Shown piece by piece: positions 63,649 through 64,000 of a stretch of DNA of 64,000 bases. Positions within the stretch are counted from its first letter, which is position 1. Every line of letters starts with the position of its first letter. Origin of the DNA: Mimachlamys varia (Eukaryota; Mollusca; Bivalvia; Pectinida; Pectinidae). The stretch covers positions 2,728,001 to 2,792,000 of the forward strand of contig OX392532.1 of NCBI GenBank assembly GCA_947623455.1. Direction: 5' to 3'. A model generated the notes under the pieces. The model was not told where the DNA came from. It saw only the letters and a list, made by a program, of their open reading frames with translations, and did not search any database. The translations under genes and the position numbers were made by a program.

Positions 63649-64000
63649 TTGGTAAATCCTAGAAAGAATTGTGATATTTTCTACAAAAGAGCTAAAGTTA
63701 TATTAATTTCTAACTGCTTGTTTGCGATTATTTTTGTAATTTTGGATGAACAGTGGACTGGATCTGGTTATTTTGTACGTAACAAGATTATATAATTCCA
63801 AGTGCAGCCAATTGTTTGGATGATTATTAATTTACAAATATTTAGGTAATTCTTGGTGAACAAGTGTCTGGTTAATTTTAAGTGTACACGTATTTTGGGA
63901 TGTTCGAAGTATCATAGAGTTTGGTAATTCTGAAGAGCTCAAGTGTTTGGGTATAATTATCAATGTCTTGGAGCTTGGGTAATTCTAAGAGTATAAGTGT
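63649..64000. other. AT-rich sequence downstream of SLC25A1
   Basis: Loosely repeated phrases (GTAATTCT, AAGTGTTTGG) but no clean repeat and no gene recognised. Confidence 0.5.

Overview
The window is animal genomic DNA: spliced genes with GT-AG introns, tRNA-derived SINEs, MITEs, a LINE remnant and very large introns. The repeat types (including a GAGCTTATGCC-type interspersed element with an internal minisatellite of about 160 bp) and the exon sequences suggest a lophotrochozoan, most likely a bivalve mollusc. That species-level guess is inference.

Three genes can be read exon by exon. (1) The C-terminal part of CDC45, the replicative helicase (CMG) subunit, is on the + strand (nine exons, 3663-23798); its upstream exons lie before the window. 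(2) TEKT1 (tektin-1), a ciliary microtubule inner protein, is complete on the - strand (six coding exons, 31650 down to 28900, 402 aa). (3) SLC25A1, the mitochondrial citrate/tricarboxylate carrier, is complete on the + strand (seven exons, 32815-62692, 316 aa). CDC45 and TEKT1 converge. TEKT1 and SLC25A1 diverge from a compact shared promoter at about 32540-32814, which holds an RFX X-box-like element, a TCTCGCG-type motif and an ETS site. CDC45 and SLC25A1 are also linked in human 22q11.21, so the neighbourhood looks like old microsynteny.

Nearly half of the window (about 47% by my coordinates) is tandem repeat. Layout: 64-bp array 1-3662; 30-bp array 4570-5440; LINE remnant 6750-7229; a 13.3-kb array of 57/62-bp units 7230-20520; 70-bp array 21315-22350; 15-bp array in the CDC45 3' UTR; 63-bp array in TEKT1; then, in SLC25A1 introns, arrays of 48 bp (43.9-46.4 kb), 45 bp (48.8-49.7 kb), 23 bp (50.4-54.8 kb), 16 bp (55.6-56.6 kb) and 73 bp (57.7-59.1 kb); finally 30-, 27- and 40-bp arrays at the 3' end.

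The most striking observation is that at least five, probably seven, of these arrays are tandem amplifications of an exon-intron junction. The unit contains the edge of a real exon, the splice site itself and adjoining intron. Acceptor arrays lie upstream of the exon and donor arrays downstream, so the functional site is always the exon-proximal copy and dozens of cloned splice sites sit in the intron. This occurs in all three genes and on both strands. I propose it as the unusual, possibly undescribed feature of the window. The long open frames in the repeats follow from unit lengths divisible by three and are not genes.
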